A stretch of 64,000 nt of DNA. Origin: Qipengyuania_B sp965214525 (GTDB lineage Bacteria; Pseudomonadota; Alphaproteobacteria; Sphingomonadales; Sphingomonadaceae). The stretch lies in assembly GCA_965214525.1 (NCBI GenBank), contig OZ243959.1, forward strand, positions 1,612,001 to 1,676,000, written 5' to 3'. This document shows, piece after piece, positions 49,729 to 58,328 of the stretch (position 1 is its first letter; every line of letters begins with the position of its first letter). The translations under genes and the position numbers were made by a program. The notes below the pieces were generated by a model. That model worked only from the letters and a program-made list of their open reading frames with translations, ran no database searches and had not been told where the DNA came from.

Positions 49729-51579
49729 CTACAACCCGAGAGCGACCGCGCTCCAATAGGTGATTCCCGCAAACAGGTAGGCGAGCGCGAAGAGATAGCC
49801 AACCATGAAGGCGGGCCATTTCCACCCGTTCGTCTCGCGTTTTGCGACCGCGATGGTGGACAGGCATTGCGGGGCGAACACGAACCAGGCGAGGAAGGCG
49901 AGCGCGGTGGGCAGCGTCCAGCCCGCGGCGATCCGGTCGGTGACCGCTTGGGCAACCACCTCTTCGTCGTCCGCCTGGACCGCGTAGATCGTGCCGAGCG
50001 AACTTACAGCCACCTCGCGCGCGGCCATTGCCGGCACGAGCGACAAGGCGATGTCACGGTTGAAGCCGATCGGTTCGACCAACACGGCAATGCCGTTGCC
50101 GATCCGCCCGGCGATGGAGGCATCGACCTGGCTTTCGCCCGGCCCGGCCTTGGGAAAGCTAAGCAGCAGCCACAGGATGATCGTCGCGGCGAAGATGATG
50201 GTGCCGGCCCTGCGCAGGAATATCCATGCACGCTGCCACAACCCGATGGCAAGGTCGCGCAGGCGGGGCAGTTGATAGCGAGGCATCTCCATGATGAAGC
50301 CGCTCGACGCGCCTTTGGTAACGGTGCGCCGCAGGACGAGTGCCACCACCATGGCACCCATGATGCCCGCGACATAGAGGGCAAACAGGACCAGTCCCTG
50401 CAAACCCACGCCCGCACCCACGGTTGTCTGTGGGATAACCGCCGCGATCACCACGGCATAAACCGGCAGGCGCGCGGAACAGGTCATCAGCGGTGCGACC
50501 AGGATGGTGGTAAGCCGGTCCTTCTCGTCCGCGATGGCGCGGGTCGCCATGATCCCGGGGATGGCGCAGGCGAAGCTGGAAAGCAGCGGGATGAAGCTGC
50601 GCCCCGACAGGCCCACGCCCGCCATCATCCGGTCCATGATGAAAGCGGCTCTGGCCATATAGCCGGTCGCCTCCATCACGAGGATGAAGAAGAACAGGAT
50701 GATGATCTGCGGCAGGAAGACGATCACCGAGCCTACACCCGCCAGCAGCCCTTCGGTCAGCAGGTCGCGCGCAAAACCTTCCGGCATCGCCGCCGTGACC
50801 GTTTCCGACGCAAAGCCCACTCCGCCTTCAAGCGCGTCGGCGAACGGCGTTGCCCAGGCGAACACGGCCTGGAACACGACAAATAGCAAGGCGAGCAGGA
50901 TGACGGGGCCTGCCCAGGGATTGAGCAGAACATCGTCGAGCCGGGATTCGATCGTATGGCGGGTGCTGCGCGACAAGACGGCCCCCTTCGCCATATGTCT
51001 GGCCGCCAGCCTGCGCTCCGCCATGGAGAGGTTATCGCGCGAAAGCTTTTGCGCAGGCCTGTCGGCCTTTCCTGCACGATCGAGAGCTTCCCCCAATGCA
51101 TCGAGCCCGCGGCTACGTACCGCGACGGTCGGAATGACCGGGATGCCCAGCGCCGCTTGCAGGGCGGCCGGGTCTAGCACAAGACCATCCCGTTCGGCCA
51201 GATCGACCATGTTCAGCGCGACGATCGTCGGCTGGCCAAGCGCGATGACTTCCTGGGCGAAGACCAGATGCTGTTCCAGATTGGCGGCATCAAGAACCAG
51301 GACCAAAACATCGGGACGCGCCTCGCCAACGAAATCCCCGCTAACGACCTTGCGCGTCACCTCCTCGTCAGGGCTCGCCGCATCGAAACTGTAAGCACCG
51401 GGTAAGTCGATCAACTCTATGGGCTCGCCCGATGGCAGGATCATCCGCCCAGCCTTGCGCTCCACGGTTACCCCGGGATAGTTGGCGATCTTCTGACGCG
51501 CGCCGGTCAATTTGTTGAAAAGCGCGCTCTTTCCAGCGTTGGGATTGCCGATCAGCGCCGCGCGGCGCTGGCGCGTCAC
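49729..51579 (-). CDS. feoB: Ferrous iron transporter FeoB
   Basis: The 616-residue protein has an N-terminal G domain with G1 GNPNAGKS, G2 PGVTVE, G3 DLPGAYSF and G4 NMVD, a GDI-like helical domain, then about eight membrane segments (two gate regions). Known FeoB proteins import Fe2+ under low iron. It is shorter than the E. coli protein (773) but common in this size. It overlaps feoA by four bases. Confidence 0.97.
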   Translation of the reverse strand: MTRQRRAALIGNPNAGKSALFNKLTGARQKIANYPGVTVERKAGRMILPSGEPIELIDLPGAYSFDAASPDEEVTRKVVSGDFVGEARPDVLVLVLDAANLEQHLVFAQEVIALGQPTIVALNMVDLAERDGLVLDPAALQAALGIPVIPTVAVRSRGLDALGEALDRAGKADRPAQKLSRDNLSMAERRLAARHMAKGAVLSRSTRHTIESRLDDVLLNPWAGPVILLALLFVVFQAVFAWATPFADALEGGVGFASETVTAAMPEGFARDLLTEGLLAGVGSVIVFLPQIIILFFFILVMEATGYMARAAFIMDRMMAGVGLSGRSFIPLLSSFACAIPGIMATRAIADEKDRLTTILVAPLMTCSARLPVYAVVIAAVIPQTTVGAGVGLQGLVLFALYVAGIMGAMVVALVLRRTVTKGASSGFIMEMPRYQLPRLRDLAIGLWQRAWIFLRRAGTIIFAATIILWLLLSFPKAGPGESQVDASIAGRIGNGIAVLVEPIGFNRDIALSLVPAMAAREVAVSSLGTIYAVQADDEEVVAQAVTDRIAAGWTLPTALAFLAWFVFAPQCLSTIAVAKRETNGWKWPAFMVGYLFALAYLFAGITYWSAVALGL

Positions 51580-51848
51580 GCCTCTTCCACCACCGCGATG
51601 GCTTCGGCATGGGCAAGGCGCAGCGCCACGGTCATACGGCCGAGCCGCAGCGCAATGGGTTCGCGTGCGCCGAAGACCCCGCGATGCGCAATGCTGACTT
51701 CCGCCCCTTCATCGATCCCCAAAGCCTGCAGCCGCTTGGCATCGCATTCGGGCAATCGATCCCATTGTACCTGCGTTACGCGCGCAAGCTTACCGTGCGA
51801 CAGCCGATCAAGAGTGGTTCCGGTAAAGGCAAGGACGGCGATGCTCAT
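51576..51848 (-). CDS. feoA: Ferrous iron transport protein FeoA
   Basis: A 90-residue SH3-like protein with RLSHGKLARVTQVQ and LQALGIDEGAEVSIAHRGVFGAREPIALRLG (in parts), matching FeoA. It assists FeoB. The ATG at 51848 is 32 bases downstream of a likely Fur box. Confidence 0.95.
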   Translation of the reverse strand: MSIAVLAFTGTTLDRLSHGKLARVTQVQWDRLPECDAKRLQALGIDEGAEVSIAHRGVFGAREPIALRLGRMTVALRLAHAEAIAVVEEA

Positions 51849-51879
51849 GCGACTCCGCTGCCAGAACCCGCCGCATATT

Positions 51880-51898
51880 GCAACTGATTATCATTAGG
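51880..51898 (-). promoter_or_regulatory. Candidate Fur box of feoAB
   Basis: On the minus strand CCTAATGATAATCAGTTGC matches 14 of 19 positions of the E. coli Fur box (GATAATGATAATCATTATC), with the core AATGATAATCA intact. Its place 32 bases before feoA fits iron repression. Confidence 0.65.
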
Positions 51899-51928
51899 GG
51901 TTAGGGAAAGAGTCTTGGTACAGCCTGG

Positions 51929-52624
51929 TCAACGCTCAGGATACCGCAGCCGTCCCAGGAAACGCGTCACGCTAAATCGGTCGCGGTCGCTACCGACGAC
52001 CCTTGCCTTGATCTTTTCGAACCGCATGACATCATCGATCCGGCGATCGAGAAACCCGGCGGTGTCGCGCTTCCCTTCGCTTTCGTCGTCAACGAACACG
52101 GCTAGGGTGGAGCCGTAGACCCCCAGCAGGGTTACGCGCTTGGTGTAATGATTGTAATCGGTCGAGGTGTCGCCCGCCAAACGCCACATGATATCGGCGC
52201 TGCGCCATCCGATGCCAAGCGATCGTACGGCATTTTGCGGCATCGCCATGATCGCCATCGCGCGGCGCAAGGCTTCCTCCCGCCCTGCAAGAGCGTTAAG
52301 TCGAAAAGCGACCAGCGCCCGGATACGCGCGCGCACCTTCATCGAATGGATCGTTTCGGGCGGAAACGCCGCGGCCATGCCAGCGTCCACGGTCTCGATC
52401 CACGCACCGATCATGTCCATCGCCCCGCCCTTGAAGGCGAGCCGGGCTATGTCGGGATCGATCCCTTCCATGTCGGCCGCCATCGACACGGCTTCCATCC
52501 CCCAGCCATCGAAGATCGCGCCGTCCGCCACGCTCGGGGCAAGGATCAGCCGCAGTTCGTCCAGCGTCGGGTCTTCGACAGCCGGCGCAGTCGTAACCGG
52601 CACTTCCATTCCTTCAACCACCAT
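51929..52624 (-). CDS. coq9: COQ9-family ubiquinone biosynthesis protein
   Basis: The 231-residue protein has a COQ9-like core: LRLILAPSVADGAIFDGWGMEAV, HSMKVRARIRALVAFRLNAL, LGIGWRSADIMWRLAGDTSTDYNHYTKRVTLLGVYGSTLAVFVDD (in parts), the last matching the conserved W-xx-AD-xW-xxAGD-xS-xDxNxYxKR region. COQ9 binds ubiquinone precursors. A later start at Met6 is possible. Confidence 0.95.
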   Translation of the reverse strand: MVVEGMEVPVTTAPAVEDPTLDELRLILAPSVADGAIFDGWGMEAVSMAADMEGIDPDIARLAFKGGAMDMIGAWIETVDAGMAAAFPPETIHSMKVRARIRALVAFRLNALAGREEALRRAMAIMAMPQNAVRSLGIGWRSADIMWRLAGDTSTDYNHYTKRVTLLGVYGSTLAVFVDDESEGKRDTAGFLDRRIDDVMRFEKIKARVVGSDRDRFSVTRFLGRLRYPER

Positions 52625-53251
52625 TCAAAAGCTCGGTCCGTAGGTGACCTGATCGCGCTCCCGGCGATCACGATCAGCCTCGTCAATTGCTTCTGCGATA
52701 GCGGTGCGTCCCGTCATCAAAGCGGCATAGTCGCGCGGGGTGCGGCCCGAATTATCCGCCCGATCCGGGCTGGCACCTTTGGCCAGCAACAGCCGAACAA
52801 GTCCCGCATCGCGACGAAGCACGGCCGCGATCAACGGCGTTTCGCCGGTATTGCTCGCCTGTTCGACATCGGCGCCTGCGTTCAACAAAGCCTCTGCACC
52901 TTCCACATAGCCCAGACCAATGGCGGTCTGTAACGGGGTCACCCCTGCCTTGTCGGCAAAATTGGGATTGGCCCCACGTTGCGTCAGGAACCTGATCCAA
53001 ACCAGATCGCGCCGCTGCGTTGCGATGTGCAAGGCAGTCTCGCCATTGGTGATGTCGCGCGAATTGACGACCGTCGAGCCGGGTTCGTCAAGCAATTCGG
53101 TCGCGACCGTGCCGTCGCGATCGCGCACGGCTTCCAAAAACTGATGCCCTTCGGACATACGTTGCGCAGCGGCCGGGCTGCCCAACAGGACCGCCGAACC
53201 AACCATGATCGCCAGAAGGCGCAATTCATTGAACCAAACGTTTCGTTTCAC
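52625..53251 (-). CDS. Exported ankyrin-repeat protein
   Basis: The 208-residue protein starts at GTG 53251 after AGGGA and has a signal peptide (about 1-26, ending PAAAQ). Four ankyrin-like repeats follow, with NGETALHIATQRRDLVWIRFLTQRGANPNF, GVTPLQTAIGLGYVEGAEALLNAGADVEQ, GETPLIAAVLRRDAGLVRLLLAKGASPDR (each shown in part). The long frame to 53389 would run into the SCO gene promoter. Periplasmic protein-binding is likely; the partner is unknown. It ends one base before the coq9 start. Confidence 0.9.
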   Translation of the reverse strand: MKRNVWFNELRLLAIMVGSAVLLGSPAAAQRMSEGHQFLEAVRDRDGTVATELLDEPGSTVVNSRDITNGETALHIATQRRDLVWIRFLTQRGANPNFADKAGVTPLQTAIGLGYVEGAEALLNAGADVEQASNTGETPLIAAVLRRDAGLVRLLLAKGASPDRADNSGRTPRDYAALMTGRTAIAEAIDEADRDRRERDQVTYGPSF

Positions 53252-53310
53252 TGTCAAATCCCTGCCGATGACCTTGCCTTGACCGCTTGCGTGCTTGCAA
53301 TTAGCAGACC

Positions 53311-53931
53311 ATGAACCGCACCGCCATGCCCAACCTTCTCCGCCATTCGCGATATGCCTTGGTTCTGCTGGGCGCACTTGCCAGCGCATGCAGCGATCCG
53401 GCGGACGATGTGCGTGCGCAGCCGCCTTTACAGGGTGCCTCGATAGGCGGGGAATTCACCCTGACGGCGACCGATGGACGGCCCGTGCGGTGGTCGCAGT
53501 TCGACGGGCGGTACCGCATCGTCTATTTCGGGTATGCCTATTGTCCTGATATCTGTCCGACGGATGTTCAGCGGATGACGAAAGGCCTGGCGATGTTCGC
53601 ACAGGACAACCCCAACTTGGGACAGCGGATTCAACCGATCTTTATCACGATCGATCCTGAGCGTGATACCCCTGAAGTGATCGCTCAGTTCACCAACGCG
53701 TTTTCCGATGACCTGCTCGGCCTTACCGGATCGCAGGAACAGATCGCCGACGCCGCGGACCGGTTCAAGGTGTATTACAGCCGCGGCGAGGATGCGGGCA
53801 ATGGCGGTTACCTGATGAACCATTCGAACATTACGTACCTGTTCGGTCCGCAAGGCGAACCTTTGGCTACTCTGCCGACGGACGAGGGAGCCGAAGCGAT
53901 CGCTTTGGAATTGGCGAAATGGGTGCGATGA
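53311..53931 (+). CDS. SCO1/SenC-family copper chaperone
   Basis: The 206-residue protein has an N-terminal signal with ASAC near residue 27 (lipobox-like), and a thioredoxin fold with the copper-binding CPDIC (CxxxC) and the His in MNHSNITYLF. The motif YFGYAYCPDICPTDVQRM and IFITIDPERDTPEVI are typical. SCO proteins load Cu into cytochrome oxidase. It is divergent from the ankyrin gene. Confidence 0.96.
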   Translation: MNRTAMPNLLRHSRYALVLLGALASACSDPADDVRAQPPLQGASIGGEFTLTATDGRPVRWSQFDGRYRIVYFGYAYCPDICPTDVQRMTKGLAMFAQDNPNLGQRIQPIFITIDPERDTPEVIAQFTNAFSDDLLGLTGSQEQIADAADRFKVYYSRGEDAGNGGYLMNHSNITYLFGPQGEPLATLPTDEGAEAIALELAKWVR

Positions 53932-54386
53932 GGCCATTTTTCTGGGAACGTCCGTTGTCCGGGCTCAACAGCGCAGAGTGGGAAGCCTTGTGCGACGGAT
54001 GCGGCCGATGTTGCTTGCACAAGATCGAAGATGCCGAGACGGGCGAGATAGAGGATACCAACGTTGCTTGCCGCCTGCTTGATACGGCGACGGCGCGATG
54101 CCGCGACTATTCCGGTCGCAAGGCTAAGGTGCCTGATTGTCTGCGATTGACGCTGAGGATCGTCGAGGATCTCGCCTGGTTGCCGAAGACCTGCGCGTAT
54201 CGGCTGCGATCCGAAGATAAGCCGTTGTTCCCGTGGCATCCGTTGCTTTCTGGCGACGCTGATAGCCCCGTCGTCGCCGGCATCAGCGTCGCGCACCGGG
54301 TCGTGAGCGAAGACGTTGCCGGCCCGTTGGAACATCATGTCGTCGATTGGGATGAGCAATATGAAGAAGGCGCTGCCGAACCATGA
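53928..54386 (+). CDS. YcgN/UPF0260-family cysteine-cluster protein
   Basis: The 152-residue protein has CDGCGRCCLHK and later Cys residues (ACRLL, CRDYS, DCLRL, CAYRL), forming the UPF0260 cysteine cluster that may bind iron or zinc. ATG 53928 overlaps the SCO stop. An upstream ATG at 53919 adds three residues. Function unknown. Confidence 0.93.
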   Translation: MRPFFWERPLSGLNSAEWEALCDGCGRCCLHKIEDAETGEIEDTNVACRLLDTATARCRDYSGRKAKVPDCLRLTLRIVEDLAWLPKTCAYRLRSEDKPLFPWHPLLSGDADSPVVAGISVAHRVVSEDVAGPLEHHVVDWDEQYEEGAAEP

Positions 54387-55105
54387 TGGAATGGCTGCTA
54401 CGTTCGGGCGAGGAGGCGCGGCTGGCGCTTGACGGACGCGAATTGCCTATCGTGGTGAAACGCCATCCAACCGCCAAACAGATGGTTTTGCGCCTGTCTC
54501 CTGCGGGCGACAGGATCAATGTCACCGTACCACGCTGGGGACGGGCTGCCGATGCGATCGCTTTCGCTCGATCGCGGCGAAACTGGCTGCAGCGGCAACT
54601 GCGTGACTTCCCCGTCAAGCCGGTGCTGCTTCCCGATGGGCACGTCCGCTATCGCGGTCGTTGGCTGAAGTTGGAATGGAATGAAACCGCGCCGCGCAAA
54701 CCGGCAATCTCCGGCGAGCGTCTTGCTGTCGGCGGCCCCCTGGAGGGGCTGGAGCGCAGAGTGCAGCAGTGGCTGGAGCGCGAGATGCTTCGCCTGACTC
54801 AAGAAGATGCCGGAGCATACTGCGACAAGGCGGGGACAGAGTGCGGCGAAGTGCGCCTGTCGCGCGCAAAGCGCCGCTGGGGAAGCTGTTCCGCGAACGG
54901 CACGATCAGGGTCAACTGGCGCCTTGTCCAGGCGCCCGATAGCGTACGCCGTGCGGTCGTGGCGCATGAGGTCGCCCACAAGGTGCACTTCGACCATTCG
55001 CCGGCATTCCATCGCCTGCTGAAAGACATATACGATGACGATCTCGATGCCGCCAATCGCTGGCTGCGCCTGGAAGGGCGAGGCCTTTATGCGACGTTCG
55101 GTTGA
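54383..55105 (+). CDS. YgjP-like M48-family metal-dependent hydrolase
   Basis: The 240-residue protein has the YgjP-type layout: an N-terminal basic part, RAKRRWGSCSANGTIRVNWRLVQAP and the zinc motif AHEVAHKVHFDHS (HExxH) with a downstream DHS-xxFH. These are SprT/WSS1-like putative proteases. It overlaps the previous gene by four bases. Confidence 0.92.
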   Translation: MMEWLLRSGEEARLALDGRELPIVVKRHPTAKQMVLRLSPAGDRINVTVPRWGRAADAIAFARSRRNWLQRQLRDFPVKPVLLPDGHVRYRGRWLKLEWNETAPRKPAISGERLAVGGPLEGLERRVQQWLEREMLRLTQEDAGAYCDKAGTECGEVRLSRAKRRWGSCSANGTIRVNWRLVQAPDSVRRAVVAHEVAHKVHFDHSPAFHRLLKDIYDDDLDAANRWLRLEGRGLYATFG

Positions 55106-55143
55106 CCCTTGGCGCATACCCATGCGCGCACTATCTTGAGACC

Positions 55144-55572
55144 ATGCGGCTGTTATCTCGTTTCAATCCCGTTGGCGGCGTCCAGGATTTCTGGTCGGAA
55201 TTTGCGCGCCCCAATCCCTATCGGCTGCCGATCCTCGCTGCATCGGGGATGCTGACGTTCGTGCTGCTATGGGCCTTTACCCAGGAACGCGTCTACACGG
55301 AGCCGGAGCGACCAAACGTCACTTATATCACGACTTTTGAACCTGGCCGGAGCGATGCCGATATCGTCCGCTCCAATGTCGAGAACCAGCGTATCCAGGA
55401 CCAACTGCGCACCCTCGCCGCCCAACGCGAGGAACGCCGCAAGGAACTTTACCGGACGCTTGGCCAGGCGACCGGGCTGGATGTCGATGCGATGGAGGCC
55501 GAGATCGCGGCGCAAGAAGCTGCAGACGCAGCGACTGCGCAGGAAGCCGGAGCGGCAACCTCTGCCCCTTGA
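55144..55572 (+). CDS. Single-pass membrane protein of unknown function
   Basis: The 142-residue product starts at MRLLSRFNPVGGV; a longer frame from 55102 is possible. One membrane segment lies at about 30-46 (LPILAASGMLTFVLLWAF), followed by an acidic, coiled-coil-like region (ENQRIQDQLRTLAAQREERRKELYRTLG in part) and an Ala-rich end. No family recognised. It lies directly before ribD. Confidence 0.7.
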   Translation: MRLLSRFNPVGGVQDFWSEFARPNPYRLPILAASGMLTFVLLWAFTQERVYTEPERPNVTYITTFEPGRSDADIVRSNVENQRIQDQLRTLAAQREERRKELYRTLGQATGLDVDAMEAEIAAQEAADAATAQEAGAATSAP

Positions 55573-55606
55573 TGCCGCTTGGCTGACCAGCGCGGCGCAT
55601 CTGGCA

Positions 55607-56521
55607 ATGCGTGGCCGACCACTCAGTCGGCCCAACCCTTCGGTCGGCTGCATCATCGTTCGTGGCGGCAAGGTTATCGGACGTGGCTGGACGCAGGCGG
55701 GGGGGCGCCCTCATGCCGAAGCGATGGCGGTGCGCCATGCGGGCGATCTGAGCGGAGCGACGGTTTATACGACGCTGGAACCGTGCGCTCATCGCTCCGC
55801 TCGCGGGCCTGCCTGCGCCACCCTGTTGGCGCAGGCCCGGCCGGATAGGATCGTCGTCGGCGTCCGCGATCCAGACCCGCGTACCTGGGGCACAGGTATC
55901 GCCAACCTGCAGGATGCGGGTATCGCCGTCAGCGTACTGGACCACCCGTTGAGCGAGGAAAGTCTAGCCGGATATTTGACGCAGCGTTCGGCAAGTCGTC
56001 CGTTCATCACCTTGAAACTGGCCACGTCGCTCGACGGAAGGATCGCGCTTGCCGATGGCTCCAGCCGCTGGATCACCGGCGAGGCGGCGCGAACTCATGT
56101 CCATGCCCGCCGCGCCCGGCAGGACGCAATCCTGGTAGGCGGCACGACCTGGCGGCACGATCGACCGCGACTGGATGTGCGAATTCCCGGGCTGGAACAT
56201 CGCAGCCCCGAACGCATGGTCCTGTCCCGACAACCCTTGCACGGAACGCGTACGATCGCCTCGCCCAGCGATGTGTTCAATCTGTCCGACCTGTCATATC
56301 TCTACGTCGAGGGAGGCGCCAGCACCGCAGCGGCTTTTCTAAAGGATGATCTCGTCGACCGGTTGGACCTCTACCGTGCGCCGATCATGCTTGGCGAAGG
56401 GTTGGCCGCTATCGGAGATTTGGGACTTGCCGACTTGAGCATGGCCCACGATCGCTGGACGCTGCTTGAAACGGCGCAACTTGGCAATGACAGATACGAA
56501 GCCTATCGTCGGCAGCGTTAG
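55607..56521 (+). CDS. ribD: Riboflavin biosynthesis bifunctional deaminase/reductase RibD
   Basis: The deaminase part has RPNPSVGCIIV, GGRPHAEAMA (HAE zinc site) and EPCAHRSARGPACATLL (PCxxxxxxxxC); the reductase part has RPFITLKLATSLDGRIA and YVEGGASTAAAFL. The enzyme performs two early steps of riboflavin synthesis. No ATG, GTG or TTG start precedes the homologous helix AAWLTSAAHLAMRGRP; ATG 55607 loses its beginning, CTG 55562 or ATG 55487 inside the previous gene are alternatives. Confidence 0.9.
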   Translation: MRGRPLSRPNPSVGCIIVRGGKVIGRGWTQAGGRPHAEAMAVRHAGDLSGATVYTTLEPCAHRSARGPACATLLAQARPDRIVVGVRDPDPRTWGTGIANLQDAGIAVSVLDHPLSEESLAGYLTQRSASRPFITLKLATSLDGRIALADGSSRWITGEAARTHVHARRARQDAILVGGTTWRHDRPRLDVRIPGLEHRSPERMVLSRQPLHGTRTIASPSDVFNLSDLSYLYVEGGASTAAAFLKDDLVDRLDLYRAPIMLGEGLAAIGDLGLADLSMAHDRWTLLETAQLGNDRYEAYRRQR

Positions 56522-56535
56522 GAAGGGTTCGCAGC

Positions 56536-57159
56536 ATGTTTACCGGTATCGTCACTGCAACGGGTCGTATCGAGCAGGCCGAACGGCAGCGCGACCTGCG
56601 GGTGCGCATAAGCTGTCCGTGGGATCCAGACACGATTGCTATCGGCAGTTCCATTGCGTGCGCGGGCGTTTGCCTGACAGTCGTGGAGCGGGGCGAAGAT
56701 GCCGGGAATGCCTGGTTTTCCGTGGACGTTTCCGATGAAACCGTATCGCGCACAGCGCATGATCGATGGCGCGAAGGGGAAACGGTGAACCTCGAGCCTG
56801 CGTTGAAGCTTGGAGATGAACTGGGGGGGCATATCGTCACCGGCCACGTTGATGCGCTTGGCCAGGTAACCCGCTCGCACGATGTCGGCGGTTCACGCCG
56901 GCTGGACATTCGTGCCCCGGCGTCCATCGCGCCCTTCATAGCGGAAAAAGGCTCCGTGACGGTCGATGGGGTCTCGCTGACCGTCAACGAGGTGCGCGAT
57001 GAGGCTGATGGCGACGTTGTATTCAATCTCAACATCATCCCGCATACCGCTGAAGTCACGACCCTGGGGCAGCTTCGCGAGGGGGGCCGCGTGAATTTGG
57101 AGATCGACGTATTGGGCCGCTACTTGAAGCGCATGCAAACTCTGGCGATGGCTTCCTGA
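56536..57159 (+). CDS. ribE: Riboflavin synthase, alpha chain
   Basis: The 207-residue protein begins with the diagnostic MFTGIV and has two repeated lumazine-binding domains (1-97 and 98-195), each with the SIACAGVCLTV/GSVTVDGVSLTV motif and the C-terminal GHIVTGHVD. It dismutates 6,7-dimethyl-8-ribityllumazine to riboflavin. It follows ribD by 14 bases. Confidence 0.97.
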   Translation: MFTGIVTATGRIEQAERQRDLRVRISCPWDPDTIAIGSSIACAGVCLTVVERGEDAGNAWFSVDVSDETVSRTAHDRWREGETVNLEPALKLGDELGGHIVTGHVDALGQVTRSHDVGGSRRLDIRAPASIAPFIAEKGSVTVDGVSLTVNEVRDEADGDVVFNLNIIPHTAEVTTLGQLREGGRVNLEIDVLGRYLKRMQTLAMAS

Positions 57160-57178
57160 TCGGGTGCGCCAAGCGCTA

Positions 57179-58276
57179 TCACGTCCAGTAAAGGATGCGT
57201 GCGTTGGGCAATTCTAGCGCGACATGCGTCTCGAAAAACTTGCGCAGTTGTGCCATCGTTTCCTTGTCGTAGACGTGCTTTTGCGACCCGAATTTCGTTC
57301 GTTTGATGGACCGGTTCTCGTGACCCATGTCGAGTTTGGATGCCGGATACCAGCTTTGCAGCACCTCGCGCGATCCTTGGGTAAAGCGATGCGTGATGAG
57401 TTCGATGGTCAGATCGCAATCTGCCAGATCGCCGAGCGTATCGCCCGCATCCGCCAGCAATTGGGCATAGACATCGCGCCAACCCTCGGCGGCGATGATC
57501 GGGGCGATCGTCAGGCCGATGGGATAGCCTGCCAATGCCATCGCGCGCAACGCGGCCAGGCGGTCGGCCACCGGCGCCGTTCCGCCCTCGAATTGCGCGT
57601 AGGCGCGCGGATTGATCGATGCGCGCATCCGGGTGCGCTTGTTATGCGCAAGATTCAGCAGCGGCTCGACATCGGCGAACTTGGTGGTGAAGCGTAGCTG
57701 GGCCGGAGCCTCCCATTGGCCGAACCAGCGGATCGCGGCCGACAAGGAGCCGGTAACTGCTTCGATCGCCAAGGGGTCGGTATAGCACGATGCTTCGTAT
57801 GTCGTCCCCTCATGCTGCCGGGCTTGATCGCGCGAAGTGATCGTCCCCTGCCCCAGGTAATCCGGAAGCACTGACAGGATTTCCCCAAGGTTCGCGTACG
57901 CACGCGTGATGGGCGGGCCTTTCAGCGATCCTGCGAGATAGCAGTAATTGCAATGAGCCGGACACCCTTGCGCGAGATCGACGCGCCAGTCCGCGCTCGG
58001 CGCAATCGGTTGCAATTTGCGCTTGGATGGTGGCGCAACCACGATTGCCAGGGTGGACTTGGCTTCCGCATAAGCGCGCCGCTCGTCGTCCGGCAGGCCA
58101 AGTTGCAAGCGATCGTTCGGCAGCTGCGTCACCGCAATGCCGAGGGCGGCGACACGATCCGCGATTGCCCGACCATGCGCATGTTCGCGCGCTGACCGCG
58201 TGATGATCACTCGTTTGGGTCGCCATTGGCGAGGTCGGGAAAATTTCTGGGTGGCAGCATCGGCACGACGGGGCAT
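57179..58276 (-). CDS. Spore photoproduct lyase-like radical SAM protein
   Basis: The 365-residue protein has the radical SAM cluster motif CPAHCNYC (CxxxCxxC) in the context WRVDLAQGCPAHCNYCYLAGSL and SPL-like segments SCYTDPLAIEA, RFTTKFADVEPLL and SINPRAYAQFEGGTAPVADRL (in part). It is related to SplB, but many bacteria without spores carry such proteins, so its substrate is uncertain. It is convergent with ribE. Confidence 0.92.
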   Translation of the reverse strand: MPRRADAATQKFSRPRQWRPKRVIITRSAREHAHGRAIADRVAALGIAVTQLPNDRLQLGLPDDERRAYAEAKSTLAIVVAPPSKRKLQPIAPSADWRVDLAQGCPAHCNYCYLAGSLKGPPITRAYANLGEILSVLPDYLGQGTITSRDQARQHEGTTYEASCYTDPLAIEAVTGSLSAAIRWFGQWEAPAQLRFTTKFADVEPLLNLAHNKRTRMRASINPRAYAQFEGGTAPVADRLAALRAMALAGYPIGLTIAPIIAAEGWRDVYAQLLADAGDTLGDLADCDLTIELITHRFTQGSREVLQSWYPASKLDMGHENRSIKRTKFGSQKHVYDKETMAQLRKFFETHVALELPNARILYWT

Positions 58277-58328
58277 GCAAACCTAACGGCGCTCGACCTC
58301 GACAGTTCACGAAAAACTTAGCGAACTG

